Below are positions 9,066 through 17,978 of a DNA stretch of 64,000 bases, one piece after another. Under the pieces are notes generated by a model. That model did no database searches. It had not been told where the DNA came from and saw nothing but the letters and a program-made list of their open reading frames with translations. The position numbers and the translations under genes were made by a program. Source of the stretch: CBDCGJ01 sp965238305 (lineage in GTDB: Bacteria; Pseudomonadota; Alphaproteobacteria; GCA-2731375); assembly GCA_965238305.1 (NCBI GenBank), contig CBDEHK010000001.1, positions 3,534,001 to 3,598,000 of the forward strand, given 5' to 3'. Every line of letters begins with the position of its first letter. Within the stretch, counting starts at the first letter, position 1.

Positions 9066-10889
9066 TCAAAAGATGTCCACTTCAATCGCTTCGGCTTCTG
9101 CCTGACGCACCGCTTCCTGCAGAGCAACAAAGCGCGTGAATGCTTTATCGGTGGTATCGTCACCGAGCGCGCGCTCCGCCACAGCTAGTTCCTGGCGCAG
9201 TTCTTCGAGCCGATGCAATTTGGTGATATGCGTCCAGCCATTGATCACTGCATCCTCTGATGCCTGCGGGCGGGCGAACGGTTCTAGACGTTCAACACCT
9301 GCACCCGTCAATTGATCGATCAATTGGACCAAATTGCTATCAGGTAAATCGTCTTTTAATGCCGCCACGTCAAGCATTTTTCTCGATCCGGTATATTTTA
9401 ATATCTCCGCTCGCAATCTATCGAGGTTTGGTGAGGACAAATGGAGTTCGGCGAGGTCATCGAACAAGCGTTCTGACAACGTAGGATGGTTCAAAATTAA
9501 CCCAATAATCGTACGTTCGCGACCTAAATCCCCATGCATCTCACCATTGGCTGGGTTTTGAGACGCCGTTAATCGGCGATTTCCGCCGGTCCAGCGCGAG
9601 GACGCTGCTGCACCAGGACGATTTTTGCTCGCAAATACATCATTCAATTTTGTATTGAAAAAATTATGATAATATTCTCGCACAGATGGTTCTTGTATTA
9701 TTTTACAAGCTTCACGTAGTCGTTTTCGAAGACCAGCACGTCTTTCCGGTGTGTCAACCGGACCTTCCGCCAAAGTACGTTGCCAGATCAATTCTGACAA
9801 CGCAGAAGCGTTCTGGACAAGGTCACGCATGGCCGAAGCGCCTTGACGCGCCACTAAACTATCCGGATCTTCACCGGCCGGCAATTCGACAAATCGCAAG
9901 GAATATCCAGGCTGCAATAGCGGCAAGGCACGTTCTGCGGCGCGGAAGGCGGCACGTTGACCGGCAACGTCACCGTCAAAACACAAAGTTGGTTCCGCTA
10001 CCATGCGCCATAATTGTTTTAGTTGATCTTCGGTAACAGCGGTGCCAAGTGGCGCCACCGCATTCTTAATGCCAACTCGGGCAAGACCAATGACATCCAT
10101 GTATCCTTCAACCACCAGGACATTGCCCTCGTCATAGGCCGGCTTACCTGCCACCGCCAAATTATACAACAATTGGCCCTTATGGAAAATTGGGGTTTCA
10201 GGGGAATTTAGATACTTCGCCTTAGCATCTCCCATGGCGCGACCGCCAAAGGCAACGAATCGGCCCCGGCGATCAGTAATAGGAAACATGATTCGATGGC
10301 GAAATCGATCATAGCTCGCCCCCTCATCAGGTTGAATCAACATACCGGTTTCAATCATGTCGCTTTCGCTGACTTGTCGATCGAGCATCGCGGACTTGAT
10401 GGCGTCACGACTTTCCGGCGCGTAACCAATACGAAAATCCCGAATGGTCTTATCGTCAAGGCCTCGCGCCGCCAGATATTCGCGCGCCGAACGTCCTGTC
10501 GCCGTTGCCAGTTGGCTTTCATACCAACTTGTCACCAGCTCCATTATCTCGTGCAAACCTTTGCGTCTCGATTGTTGGGCCTGTTCTTCTGGCGTGGCCC
10601 GTGGCACTTCCATACCGGCTTCCTGGGCCAGACGCTCCACCGCATCGGGGAAACCCAACCCATCCATCTTCATCAGGAAGTCGAGGGCGCTGCCATGTTC
10701 TCCGCAGCCGAAACAATGGTAAAAGCCTTTTTCAGTAACGACGGAGAATGATGGGGTTTTTTCGTTGTGGAAAGGACAGAGCCCCTGATATTCCCGCCCC
10801 CGTTTGACTAGCTTGACCCGGCGACCAACCACCGCCGCCAAATCGACACGGTTTTTAAGTTCATCTATAAAAGAAGCGGGGATGCTCAT
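9066..10889 (-). CDS. dnaG: DNA primase
   Basis: This 607-residue primase makes RNA primers for Okazaki fragments. The N-terminal CHC2 zinc-binding domain shows Cys38, His41, Cys59 and Cys62 (LCPFHNEKTPSF, HCFGCGEHG). The catalytic core contains the TOPRIM domain with VVEGYMDVIGLARVG and the acidic motif LCFDGDVAGQRAA. The C-terminal third, after about residue 430, is the DnaB-interacting domain. The partner helicase gene dnaB lies elsewhere in this window (53167). It follows yqeY by 45 bp and precedes rpoD. Confidence 0.98.
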   Translation of the reverse strand: MSIPASFIDELKNRVDLAAVVGRRVKLVKRGREYQGLCPFHNEKTPSFSVVTEKGFYHCFGCGEHGSALDFLMKMDGLGFPDAVERLAQEAGMEVPRATPEEQAQQSRRKGLHEIMELVTSWYESQLATATGRSAREYLAARGLDDKTIRDFRIGYAPESRDAIKSAMLDRQVSESDMIETGMLIQPDEGASYDRFRHRIMFPITDRRGRFVAFGGRAMGDAKAKYLNSPETPIFHKGQLLYNLAVAGKPAYDEGNVLVVEGYMDVIGLARVGIKNAVAPLGTAVTEDQLKQLWRMVAEPTLCFDGDVAGQRAAFRAAERALPLLQPGYSLRFVELPAGEDPDSLVARQGASAMRDLVQNASALSELIWQRTLAEGPVDTPERRAGLRKRLREACKIIQEPSVREYYHNFFNTKLNDVFASKNRPGAAASSRWTGGNRRLTASQNPANGEMHGDLGRERTIIGLILNHPTLSERLFDDLAELHLSSPNLDRLRAEILKYTGSRKMLDVAALKDDLPDSNLVQLIDQLTGAGVERLEPFARPQASEDAVINGWTHITKLHRLEELRQELAVAERALGDDTTDKAFTRFVALQEAVRQAEAEAIEVDIF

Positions 10890-10934
10890 AACGTCTTCAA
10901 TGTAACGAAGCCATGCAGGCGTCGCAATGGGGTG

Positions 10935-11393
10935 TCAACTGGATAGCGTTTGTTTGACGATGGCGGAGGCTTCGGAGAAGTCCATGCGGCCGGCATAGCG
11001 CTCTTTCAACGTGCCCATGGTCCGTCCCATATCTTTCAGTCCGACTGCGCCCAGTTCAGCGATCACGTCCTGAGCCGCATTTTGCAGAGCCTCGCCGGAC
11101 ATTTGTTCAGGCAGGAATTCCCGAATGATGTCGATTTCCTCCTGCTCCTGCGCCGCCAGCTCGATCCGGCCGCCTTCTTCATAATGGCCGATGCTTTCAT
11201 TGCGCTGCTTGATCATTTTCTGCAGGATGCCGAGGATTTCATCATCGCTAACGCCATCGTCGCGACCCTCGCTTCGGATGGCAATATCCCGATCCTTAAT
11301 TGCCGCCATGACCAAGCGTAGCGTGCTGACACGGCGCACTTCTTTGGCCTTCTGGGCTGTTTTTAATACTTCTGACAATTGATTGCGTAACAT
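10935..11393 (-). CDS. yqeY: GatB/YqeY domain protein
   Basis: This 152-residue protein consists of the YqeY domain, an alpha-helical module related to the C-terminal tRNA-binding tail of GatB. It may act in tRNA-linked amidotransferase chemistry, but its function is not established. Features are LRNQLSEVLKTAQKAKE at the N-terminus, VRRVSTLRLVMAAIKD, and the conserved LPEQMSGEAL and GRTMGTLKERYAGRMDFS. The start at 11393 (MLRNQL) matches the family, and the ten residues further upstream do not. It is first in the yqeY-dnaG-rpoD operon and divergent from carA. Confidence 0.93.
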   Translation of the reverse strand: MLRNQLSEVLKTAQKAKEVRRVSTLRLVMAAIKDRDIAIRSEGRDDGVSDDEILGILQKMIKQRNESIGHYEEGGRIELAAQEQEEIDIIREFLPEQMSGEALQNAAQDVIAELGAVGLKDMGRTMGTLKERYAGRMDFSEASAIVKQTLSS

Positions 11394-11526
11394 CGGCAGT
11401 AACCTTAGGGTGAACGTCAACAAAAAGCGAATCTATCGGAAACGAATTGCCAGGGTTATCCAGCGCATCGATTCCGGGTCCGACTAACTAATTGAAATAA
11501 AAGTATTTTTCAAGACAATCCGTGAC

Positions 11527-11555
11527 TTGACGTGATGCTGCCTTTTAACTATGTT
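11527..11555 (+). promoter_or_regulatory. Probable sigma-70 promoter of carAB
   Basis: TTGACG (11527-11532), a 17-bp spacer and TATGTT (11550-11555) form a good -35/-10 pair. Transcription would begin near 11562, leaving a leader of about 75 nt before the carA ATG at 11638. An in-frame ATG at 11551 falls inside the -10 box, so it cannot be the translation start used from this promoter. Confidence 0.7.
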
Positions 11556-11637
11556 CCGGCGCAATTTGGCCGTCGAAAAGCTTGTCCCTGAGCTTTCGTT
11601 CCACCCGACGTCTCAATATCGCGGAGTCCTGAAAAAT

Positions 11638-12813
11638 ATGAACCATCCAACCGTGAACGATGCCGCACAACCTAGTTGGGCGAGTGCGGTGTTGGTCCTG
11701 GATGATGGTAGCGTTTTTTGGGGAAAAGGTGTCGGGGCCGAAGGTCAGACCATCGGTGAAGTCTGCTTCAACACCTCCATCACCGGCTACCAGGAAATCC
11801 TCACCGATCCCAGTTATGCCGGACAGATCATCACATTCACCTTTCCCCATATCGGTAATGTCGGGGCAAACGAAGAAGACATCGAGACGATGACACCTGC
11901 GGCACGCGGCCTGATCTTGCGCAAACGTATTACCGATCCATCGAACTACCGCGCCGAAGGTCACCTGCAGGATTGGTTGACACGACACAACTTAATCGGC
12001 ATTTCGGGCATCGATACCCGCCGCCTGACTCGCCATATTCGCGACCATGGCGCGGCGACAGGCGTTATCGCCCACCAAACGGATAGTATTTTCGATCTAC
12101 CTGTCCTGCAGGCCGAAGCGCAAGCCTGGCCCGGCTTGGAAGGCATGGACTTGGCGCAGGAAGTCAGTTGCCGGCAATCTTACGATTGGGACCGCAGTAC
12201 CTGGCTTTGGGGCGACGGTTATCAAGATCCACCGGCTGCAAAATTTCATGTCGTCGCCGTCGATTTTGGCATCAAACACAATATTCTGCGTTGTTTGGCC
12301 GGCCAGGGCTGCAACGTAACAGTGGTTCCAGCCGATAGTACAGCCGAAGAAATCTTGACCCGCAAGCCGGATGGCGTCTTTCTTTCGAACGGCCCTGGCG
12401 ATCCGGCGGCAACCGGTATCTATGCAACCGGGATGGTACAAGGTTTGTTGGACAGCGGCTTACCCATGTTTGGCATCTGCCTAGGCCATCAAATTCTAGC
12501 CCTGACTTTGGGTGCAGAAACAGAAAAAATGTATCGTGGCCATCGTGGTGCCAATCAACCGGTGAAGGACTTGGAAACCGGCAAAGTTGAGATCACCAGC
12601 CAAAACCATGGCTTCGTCGTTAAGAAAGAAACATTGCCCGACGGCGTGATCCCGACTCATATCTCGCTGTTCGATGGTGTGTTGGAAGGTCTTCGGGTGG
12701 AGGGGAAACCGGTTTTCTCTGTTCAATATCACCCAGAAGCCAGCCCCGGTCCGCAGGACAGTCATTATTTATTCCAACGTTTTATCGATCTGATGGTGGC
12801 ACAGAATGCCTAA
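11638..12813 (+). CDS. carA: Carbamoyl-phosphate synthase small (glutaminase) subunit
   Basis: This 391-residue subunit hydrolyses glutamine and channels ammonia to CarB for carbamoyl phosphate, used in pyrimidine and arginine synthesis. The N-terminal CPSase domain begins with ASAVLVLDDGSVFWG. The class I glutamine amidotransferase triad is visible as Cys281 in MFGICLGHQ, with His365 and Glu367 in YHPEASPGPQD. These lie 12 residues beyond the E. coli positions, as expected for a slightly longer N-terminus. ATG 11638 is chosen because the longer frame starts inside the promoter. The ribosome site GGAG is at 11623-11626. Its end overlaps the carB start by 8 bp, suggesting translational coupling. 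Confidence 0.97.
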   Translation: MNHPTVNDAAQPSWASAVLVLDDGSVFWGKGVGAEGQTIGEVCFNTSITGYQEILTDPSYAGQIITFTFPHIGNVGANEEDIETMTPAARGLILRKRITDPSNYRAEGHLQDWLTRHNLIGISGIDTRRLTRHIRDHGAATGVIAHQTDSIFDLPVLQAEAQAWPGLEGMDLAQEVSCRQSYDWDRSTWLWGDGYQDPPAAKFHVVAVDFGIKHNILRCLAGQGCNVTVVPADSTAEEILTRKPDGVFLSNGPGDPAATGIYATGMVQGLLDSGLPMFGICLGHQILALTLGAETEKMYRGHRGANQPVKDLETGKVEITSQNHGFVVKKETLPDGVIPTHISLFDGVLEGLRVEGKPVFSVQYHPEASPGPQDSHYLFQRFIDLMVAQNA

Positions 12814-15800
12814 ACGTACAGACATCAAATCCATCATGATCATTGGCGCCGGCCCCATTGTCATCGGTCAGGCCTGCGAATTCGATTATTCCGGCACCCA
12901 AGCCTGCCGCGCCCTGAAGGCTGAAGGTTATCGGGTGATCCTGGTGAATTCCAATCCGGCGACAATCATGACTGATCCAGAGTTCGCCGATGCAACATAT
13001 ATTGAACCGATTACACCGGAAATTGTCGAAGCAATTCTGGAAAAGGAAAAACCAGACGCCCTGTTGCCGACGATGGGTGGGCAAACAGCTTTGAACACGG
13101 CGATGGCGTTACATGAATCTGGCGCATTGGAACGCCTTGGCATCGAACTTATTGGGGCAAAACCTGAAGCGATCGCGAAAGCCGAAGACCGCAGCAAGTT
13201 TCGCCTCGCGATGGCCAAGTTGGGGCTTGAAACACCGCGGGCTAAAGTCGCCTACACGGTGGAAGAAGGACTGGCCGCAATTGATTATGTCGGCCTGCCG
13301 GCGATCATCCGTCCCAGTTTCACTATGGGCGGGACTGGCGGTGGTATCGCCTATAACCGGGACGAATTTCTCGCCATAGTCTCAGGCGGCCTCGACGCCT
13401 CGCCCGTGACCGAAGTGCTGATCGAAGAATCCGTTTTGGGCTGGAAAGAATTTGAGATGGAGGTCGTGCGCGATCCCGCCGACAATTGCATCATCATCTG
13501 CTCTATCGAAAACGTCGATCCGATGGGCGTTCACACAGGTGACAGCATTACCGTGGCGCCGGCGCTTACCCTGACCGACAAAGAATATCAGATCATGCGC
13601 AATGCTTCGATCGCGTGTTTGCGGGAAATCGGTGTCGATACCGGTGGCTCGAACGTCCAATTCGCGGTTAACCCGGCCGATGGGCGCTTGGTGGTAATCG
13701 AAATGAACCCGCGGGTCAGCCGCTCTTCCGCCCTGGCTTCGAAAGCGACCGGCTTCCCGATCGCCAAAGTCGCGGCCCGACTTGCGGTTGGTTACACCCT
13801 GGACGAGCTGGATAATGACATTACCGGCGGCATCATTCCGGCTAGTTTTGAGCCGACTATTGACTATGTTGTCACCAAAATTCCCCGCTTCACCTTCGAA
13901 AAATTCGCCGGCGCTGAAGCCTTGTTGACGACGGCGATGAAATCAGTCGGCGAAGCCATGAGTATCGGCCGCACCTTCCAGGAAAGTCTGCAAAAGGCGC
14001 TTCGCTCGATGGAAACCGGACTTGACGGTTTCAACGAAATTGAAATCGAAGGTGCCGATGTCGGAGAAAAAGATGCCATCGCCGAGGCTCTATCAAAGCC
14101 GACACCGGATCGTCTGTTGGTCGCGGCCCAAGCTTTTCGCCATGGCATGTCGTTAGAAGAAATCCATAGCCACACAAAATACGACCCTTGGTTTCTGGAA
14201 CAAATTCGGGGCATCGTCGAAGCGGAAAATCGGCTACGGGAAATGGGCTTACCAAAAGATGCCGACGAATTGCGCGATTTGAAAGCCATGGGATTTTCCG
14301 ATCGTCGTTTGTCACAACTCACCGGACTTGCGGCAGTGGACGTGACGAAAACCCGGCATGACCAGCTTGTGAGGCCGGTTTATAAACGGATCGATACCTG
14401 TGCGGCGGAATTTGAAAGCGACACACCTTATCTCTATTCGACTTATGAAGGCGGCGACGGATTTGCCGAATGCGAAGCGCGGCCAACCGAGCGGGAAAAA
14501 ATCATCATCCTGGGCGGTGGACCTAATCGCATCGGTCAAGGCATCGAGTTTGATTATTGCTGCGTGCATGCGGTCTACGCCCTTCAGGAAGCAGGCTATG
14601 AAACCATCATGGTCAATTGCAATCCAGAGACCGTATCGACCGATTACGACACCGCTGACCGGCTCTATTTTGAGCCGTTGACGGCAGAAGACGTCTTAGA
14701 GCTGATCCGCGTAGAACAGTCGAGCGGAAAATTGATAGGCGTGATTGTCCAATTTGGCGGCCAAACGCCGCTGAAACTTGCGGCCGCACTGGAAGAAGCC
14801 GGCGTCCCGATTTTGGGGACCAGCCCGGACGCCATCGATTTGGCGGAAGACCGGCATCGCTTTCAGGAATTGCTGCATCAACTGAAATTACGCCAACCCG
14901 CCAACGGCATCGCCACGTCAAATGAACAAGCACATGGTGTGGCTGAACGTATTGGCTACCCGGTGGTTGTCCGCCCCTCCTATGTTTTGGGCGGCCGTGC
15001 CATGGAGATCGTCCGCGATGCCGCTTCGCTTGATCGCTATATGACGGAAGCGGTGCAAGTTTCCGGCGATAGCCCAGTCCTAGTGGACAGTTACCTGCGC
15101 GGACCGAACGGAGAAATGGCCATCGAAGTTGACGTCGACGCAGTCGCCGATGGCACCGATGTTGCAGTGGTTGGGATTATGGAACATATCGAGGAAGCCG
15201 GCGTTCATTCCGGTGACAGTGCATGTTCCTTGCCGCCCTATTCCCTATCAGACGAAATTGTCGACGAAATTCGGCGGCAAACCGAAGTGTTGGCGAAGGC
15301 ACTAAACGTTGTCGGACTGATGAATGTGCAATTTGCCATTTTGATGGGCGAGATATACATCCTGGAAGTGAACCCGCGCGCCAGTCGGACGGTGCCTTTT
15401 GTCGCCAAAGCGACCGGACAGGCGGTCGCAAAAATCGCCGCCCGCTTGATGGCAGGGGAAAAAATCGCCGAATTGAATGTCAGCACTACGCCTCCCGAAC
15501 ATATTTCCGTCAAGGAGGCCGTCTTCCCCTTCGCGCGTTTCCCAGGCGTCGATATCTTGCTGGGACCGGAAATGAAATCAACCGGCGAAGTAATGGGCCT
15601 GGACCGTGACTTCGAAACCGCATTTGCAAAGTCGCAAATCGCCGGCGGCACAATTTTGCCTTTTGAAGGGGTGGCGTTTATTTCCGTGAAAGACGCTGAC
15701 AAGGAAGCGGTCTGTCAATCCGCACGTATATTGGCGGATGAAGGTTTCGAAATCATCGCAACCGGCGGCACCGCTAGTTTTCTCGACAGTCAAGGCATCG

Positions 15801-16063
15801 CGGTTCGCCGGGTCAACAAGGTGTTGGAAGGCCGGCCCCACATCGTCGATGAGATTACCAACGGTAAAGTAGATATCATGATCAATACCACCGAAGGGAC
15901 AAAATCAATCAAGGATAGTTACGCGTTGCGCCGTGCCGCGTTAATGCACAAAGTTCCCTATTATACAACGATCGCGGCGTCGCACGCCGTTGCCCGGGCG
16001 ATACGAAAAGTGAATGCGAACGGGCTTGAAGTGGCGTCACTACAATCGTATTTCCAGACCTAA
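12806..16063 (+). CDS. carB: Carbamoyl-phosphate synthase large subunit
   Basis: This 1085-residue ATP-dependent synthase combines bicarbonate, ATP and ammonia from CarA. Two homologous halves are visible. Each begins with a nucleotide-fold motif (IMIIGAGPIVIGQACEFDYS and, near residue 567, IIILGGGPNRIGQGIEFDYC) and contains an ATP-grasp domain (IRPSFTMGGTGGG; VRPSYVLGGRAM; EVNPRASRTVPF). The last 130 residues form the MGS-like allosteric domain (ARILADEGFEIIATGGTASF), where UMP or ornithine act in relatives. The length is normal. It is coupled to carA by an 8-bp overlap. Confidence 0.98.
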   Translation: MPKRTDIKSIMIIGAGPIVIGQACEFDYSGTQACRALKAEGYRVILVNSNPATIMTDPEFADATYIEPITPEIVEAILEKEKPDALLPTMGGQTALNTAMALHESGALERLGIELIGAKPEAIAKAEDRSKFRLAMAKLGLETPRAKVAYTVEEGLAAIDYVGLPAIIRPSFTMGGTGGGIAYNRDEFLAIVSGGLDASPVTEVLIEESVLGWKEFEMEVVRDPADNCIIICSIENVDPMGVHTGDSITVAPALTLTDKEYQIMRNASIACLREIGVDTGGSNVQFAVNPADGRLVVIEMNPRVSRSSALASKATGFPIAKVAARLAVGYTLDELDNDITGGIIPASFEPTIDYVVTKIPRFTFEKFAGAEALLTTAMKSVGEAMSIGRTFQESLQKALRSMETGLDGFNEIEIEGADVGEKDAIAEALSKPTPDRLLVAAQAFRHGMSLEEIHSHTKYDPWFLEQIRGIVEAENRLREMGLPKDADELRDLKAMGFSDRRLSQLTGLAAVDVTKTRHDQLVRPVYKRIDTCAAEFESDTPYLYSTYEGGDGFAECEARPTEREKIIILGGGPNRIGQGIEFDYCCVHAVYALQEAGYETIMVNCNPETVSTDYDTADRLYFEPLTAEDVLELIRVEQSSGKLIGVIVQFGGQTPLKLAAALEEAGVPILGTSPDAIDLAEDRHRFQELLHQLKLRQPANGIATSNEQAHGVAERIGYPVVVRPSYVLGGRAMEIVRDAASLDRYMTEAVQVSGDSPVLVDSYLRGPNGEMAIEVDVDAVADGTDVAVVGIMEHIEEAGVHSGDSACSLPPYSLSDEIVDEIRRQTEVLAKALNVVGLMNVQFAILMGEIYILEVNPRASRTVPFVAKATGQAVAKIAARLMAGEKIAELNVSTTPPEHISVKEAVFPFARFPGVDILLGPEMKSTGEVMGLDRDFETAFAKSQIAGGTILPFEGVAFISVKDADKEAVCQSARILADEGFEIIATGGTASFLDSQGIAVRRVNKVLEGRPHIVDEITNGKVDIMINTTEGTKSIKDSYALRRAALMHKVPYYTTIAASHAVARAIRKVNANGLEVASLQSYFQT

Positions 16064-16188
16064 ATATACTCGACCGATCGGTGATGTTGAAAAAGCTTGA
16101 TGTTCTCGTGTAGATCGCGTAAATAGCGCCGCTCTTGTGATTAATATTCATAATTTCAATAACTACTAGGATGAAAAGCGGGCCCGCT

Positions 16189-16659
16189 ATGGAAAAAGCC
16201 CCCATGACAGCTGCAGGCTTTGACCGCCTTGACAAGGAGCTTCGGCGCCTCAAATCAGAGGAACGTCATTCGATTATTCGGGCCATATCAGAAGCTCGCG
16301 AACACGGCGATTTGTCTGAAAACGCTGAATATCATGCGGCCAAGGAACGCCAGTCACTAGTTGAAGGACGCATTCAAGACCTTGAAAGCAAATTGTCGCG
16401 GGCACAGGTTATTGAAGCCACCGAGTTATCCGGCGATACCGTCAAATTCGGCGCTACGATCAAAGTTGTCGACGAAGAAGATGAAGAGATGACTTTTCAG
16501 ATTGTTGGCGCTGATGAAGCCGACATCAAACAAAATCTGCTGTCGCATAATTCACCGCTGGCCCGTGGTATTATGGGCAAGAAAGTCGGTGATGAAGTCG
16601 AAGTAAACACACCACGCGGCGGCAAAAGCTACGAATTGCTGGCTATCGAGTTTAAGTGA
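16189..16659 (+). CDS. greA: Transcription elongation factor GreA
   Basis: This 156-residue factor binds the RNA polymerase secondary channel and stimulates cleavage of backtracked transcripts. The N-terminal coiled coil carries the acidic tip EHGDLSENAEYH with Asp41 and Glu44 at the same numbers as in E. coli GreA, when the start is MEKAPMTAAGF (16189). This supports that start over the ATG at 16171. The C-terminal FKBP-like domain contains VGADEADIKQNLLSHNSPLA and GKKVGDEVEV. It follows carB by about 125 bp, in which I see no clear promoter, and ends before a strong terminator. Confidence 0.97.
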   Translation: MEKAPMTAAGFDRLDKELRRLKSEERHSIIRAISEAREHGDLSENAEYHAAKERQSLVEGRIQDLESKLSRAQVIEATELSGDTVKFGATIKVVDEEDEEMTFQIVGADEADIKQNLLSHNSPLARGIMGKKVGDEVEVNTPRGGKSYELLAIEFK

Positions 16660-16703
16660 GCATGATTAAGTAAGGCTGTTTGGGAGACACAACCGAACTT
16701 TTC

Positions 16704-16733
16704 AGGCCCGCTTTTGAAGCGGGCCTATTTTTT
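16704..16733 (+). terminator. Rho-independent terminator after greA
   Basis: A perfect 10-bp stem AGGCCCGCTT (16704-16713) and AAGCGGGCCT (16717-16726), with a 3-nt loop, is followed by ATTTTTTT (16727-16734). It abuts the stop of the convergent permease gene. In that direction there is no T-run, so it serves greA. Confidence 0.94.
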
Positions 16734-16736
16734 CGG

Positions 16737-17978
16737 CTATTCGGATTTCTTTTTCTCGTCGTCAAGATTGCCTGGTTTAAAGACATCGCCAAAGGTACCC
16801 TTCCCTGGGTTCTTACCCTTGGCATCTTCTTCTTTTTTCTCACTGTCGAGATTTTTAGGATCGAAGACGCCGTCCTTCTTTTTCTCTTTGTTGAAAATAT
16901 CCGGGCCCTTCAACTTTTCTTGCAAACGCTGTTTTTCCTGTTTTTCCTTGAGCGCACGAATACGCTCCTGGATGCCGCGTTGTTTTTCTTCCTTCACTTC
17001 AATTTTACATTGTTGCGGACTATAGGCCTGGGCGTAAAATATCGTACCGACCCCGCTGACCACCAGCATCAGCAATATGATCGCTGCTGGATTGCCCGAA
17101 AAAATCTTCGGCATCCGAATGCCGCCCGAAACCGCGGCAACCGGTGCCCCATTGGCGATTGCTAGTTGTTGACGACGCTTCCACACTTCATAGGCCAGCG
17201 CGCCAACGACGGTCAGTCCAACTATGATCACCGCCAAAGAAGAAATTGACGGGTTGATGCCATAGCGAACTTTTTGCGCCAATTCGATGGTTAGAGTTGG
17301 AAATTTTCCAAATGTAAAAGTCGTTGTATTGTAATTTTCAAACGACGCTAAAAAAGCCAGGACGGCTGCCGAACCGATGGCAGGGCGTAAGAACGGCAAC
17401 ATAACCTTGCGGAAGGCTTGGGCATGCGTGGCCCCTAGATCCAATGCTGCCTCGGTCTGCGCAGTATCGAACCGCTGCAATCGAGCCACAAAGACCAACA
17501 TGCAATAAGAAGAGATAAATGTTGCCTGCCCCAACATCGTTAAGAAAATGCCGTTATGGAACAGGCTTTCGTCCGACAATCCGATCATGGTGCCGACGCG
17601 ATCCCAGAACACCAAGGTCGAAATACCCAAGACCACGCCTGGGATCAGGATCGGCGCGATCACGATCGTATAATAAGTCGCGCGCAATTTTGGCCAGACT
17701 TGCGTGAGCACCAGGGCGCCGGCCATCCCTAACAGAACCGAGAGCACCACAGTGCCGGCGCCGATAATAAAACTATTCTTAATGCCATTGAGAATTCGGC
17801 CATCCTGCGCCAACACGCCAAACCATTCGAAGGTCAGACATTCCCAGGGTGCCGCTTTGGGAAAAGGCGGCGAATTGAAAGCCGTGATGCTCATGATAAT
17901 TAACGGCCCAAGTAAATAGCCGAAGAACACCAGCAAATAAAGGCCGATAAATATTCTTATGGCGCTACCGGATTTCAT
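16737..17978 (-). CDS. potC: Spermidine/putrescine-type ABC transporter permease with extended C-terminus (PotC-like)
   Basis: Residues 1-270 form a normal six-helix binding-protein-dependent permease with the EAA loop EAALDLGATHAQAFRKVMLP (177-196), which docks on the ATPase. PotC relatives usually end near 265-290 residues. This one runs to 413. The extension has an extra hydrophobic segment (about 296-316, PAAIILLMLVVSGVGTIFYA), then a Lys/Glu-rich stretch likely to form a coiled coil (325-357). It ends with a tail bearing repeated units: DIFNKEKKKD, GVFDPKNLDSEKKEE and DVFKPGNLDDEKKKSE. With seven helices the tail would lie in the periplasm (inference). The start overlaps the potB-like stop by 4 bp (ATGA). 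The substrate is probably a polyamine, but could be another cation or opine. Confidence 0.88.
   Translation of the reverse strand: MKSGSAIRIFIGLYLLVFFGYLLGPLIIMSITAFNSPPFPKAAPWECLTFEWFGVLAQDGRILNGIKNSFIIGAGTVVLSVLLGMAGALVLTQVWPKLRATYYTIVIAPILIPGVVLGISTLVFWDRVGTMIGLSDESLFHNGIFLTMLGQATFISSYCMLVFVARLQRFDTAQTEAALDLGATHAQAFRKVMLPFLRPAIGSAAVLAFLASFENYNTTTFTFGKFPTLTIELAQKVRYGINPSISSLAVIIVGLTVVGALAYEVWKRRQQLAIANGAPVAAVSGGIRMPKIFSGNPAAIILLMLVVSGVGTIFYAQAYSPQQCKIEVKEEKQRGIQERIRALKEKQEKQRLQEKLKGPDIFNKEKKKDGVFDPKNLDSEKKEEDAKGKNPGKGTFGDVFKPGNLDDEKKKSE

Noticed and set aside
11551..11637. Longer carA start at ATG 11551.
   Set aside because: The codon lies inside the likely -10 box TATGTT, and the extra residues do not match the family.
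16680..17165. Plus-strand frame of 161 codons opposite the PotC tail.
   Set aside because: It begins within the greA terminator region and is a Phe-rich mirror of the Lys/Glu codons on the other strand.
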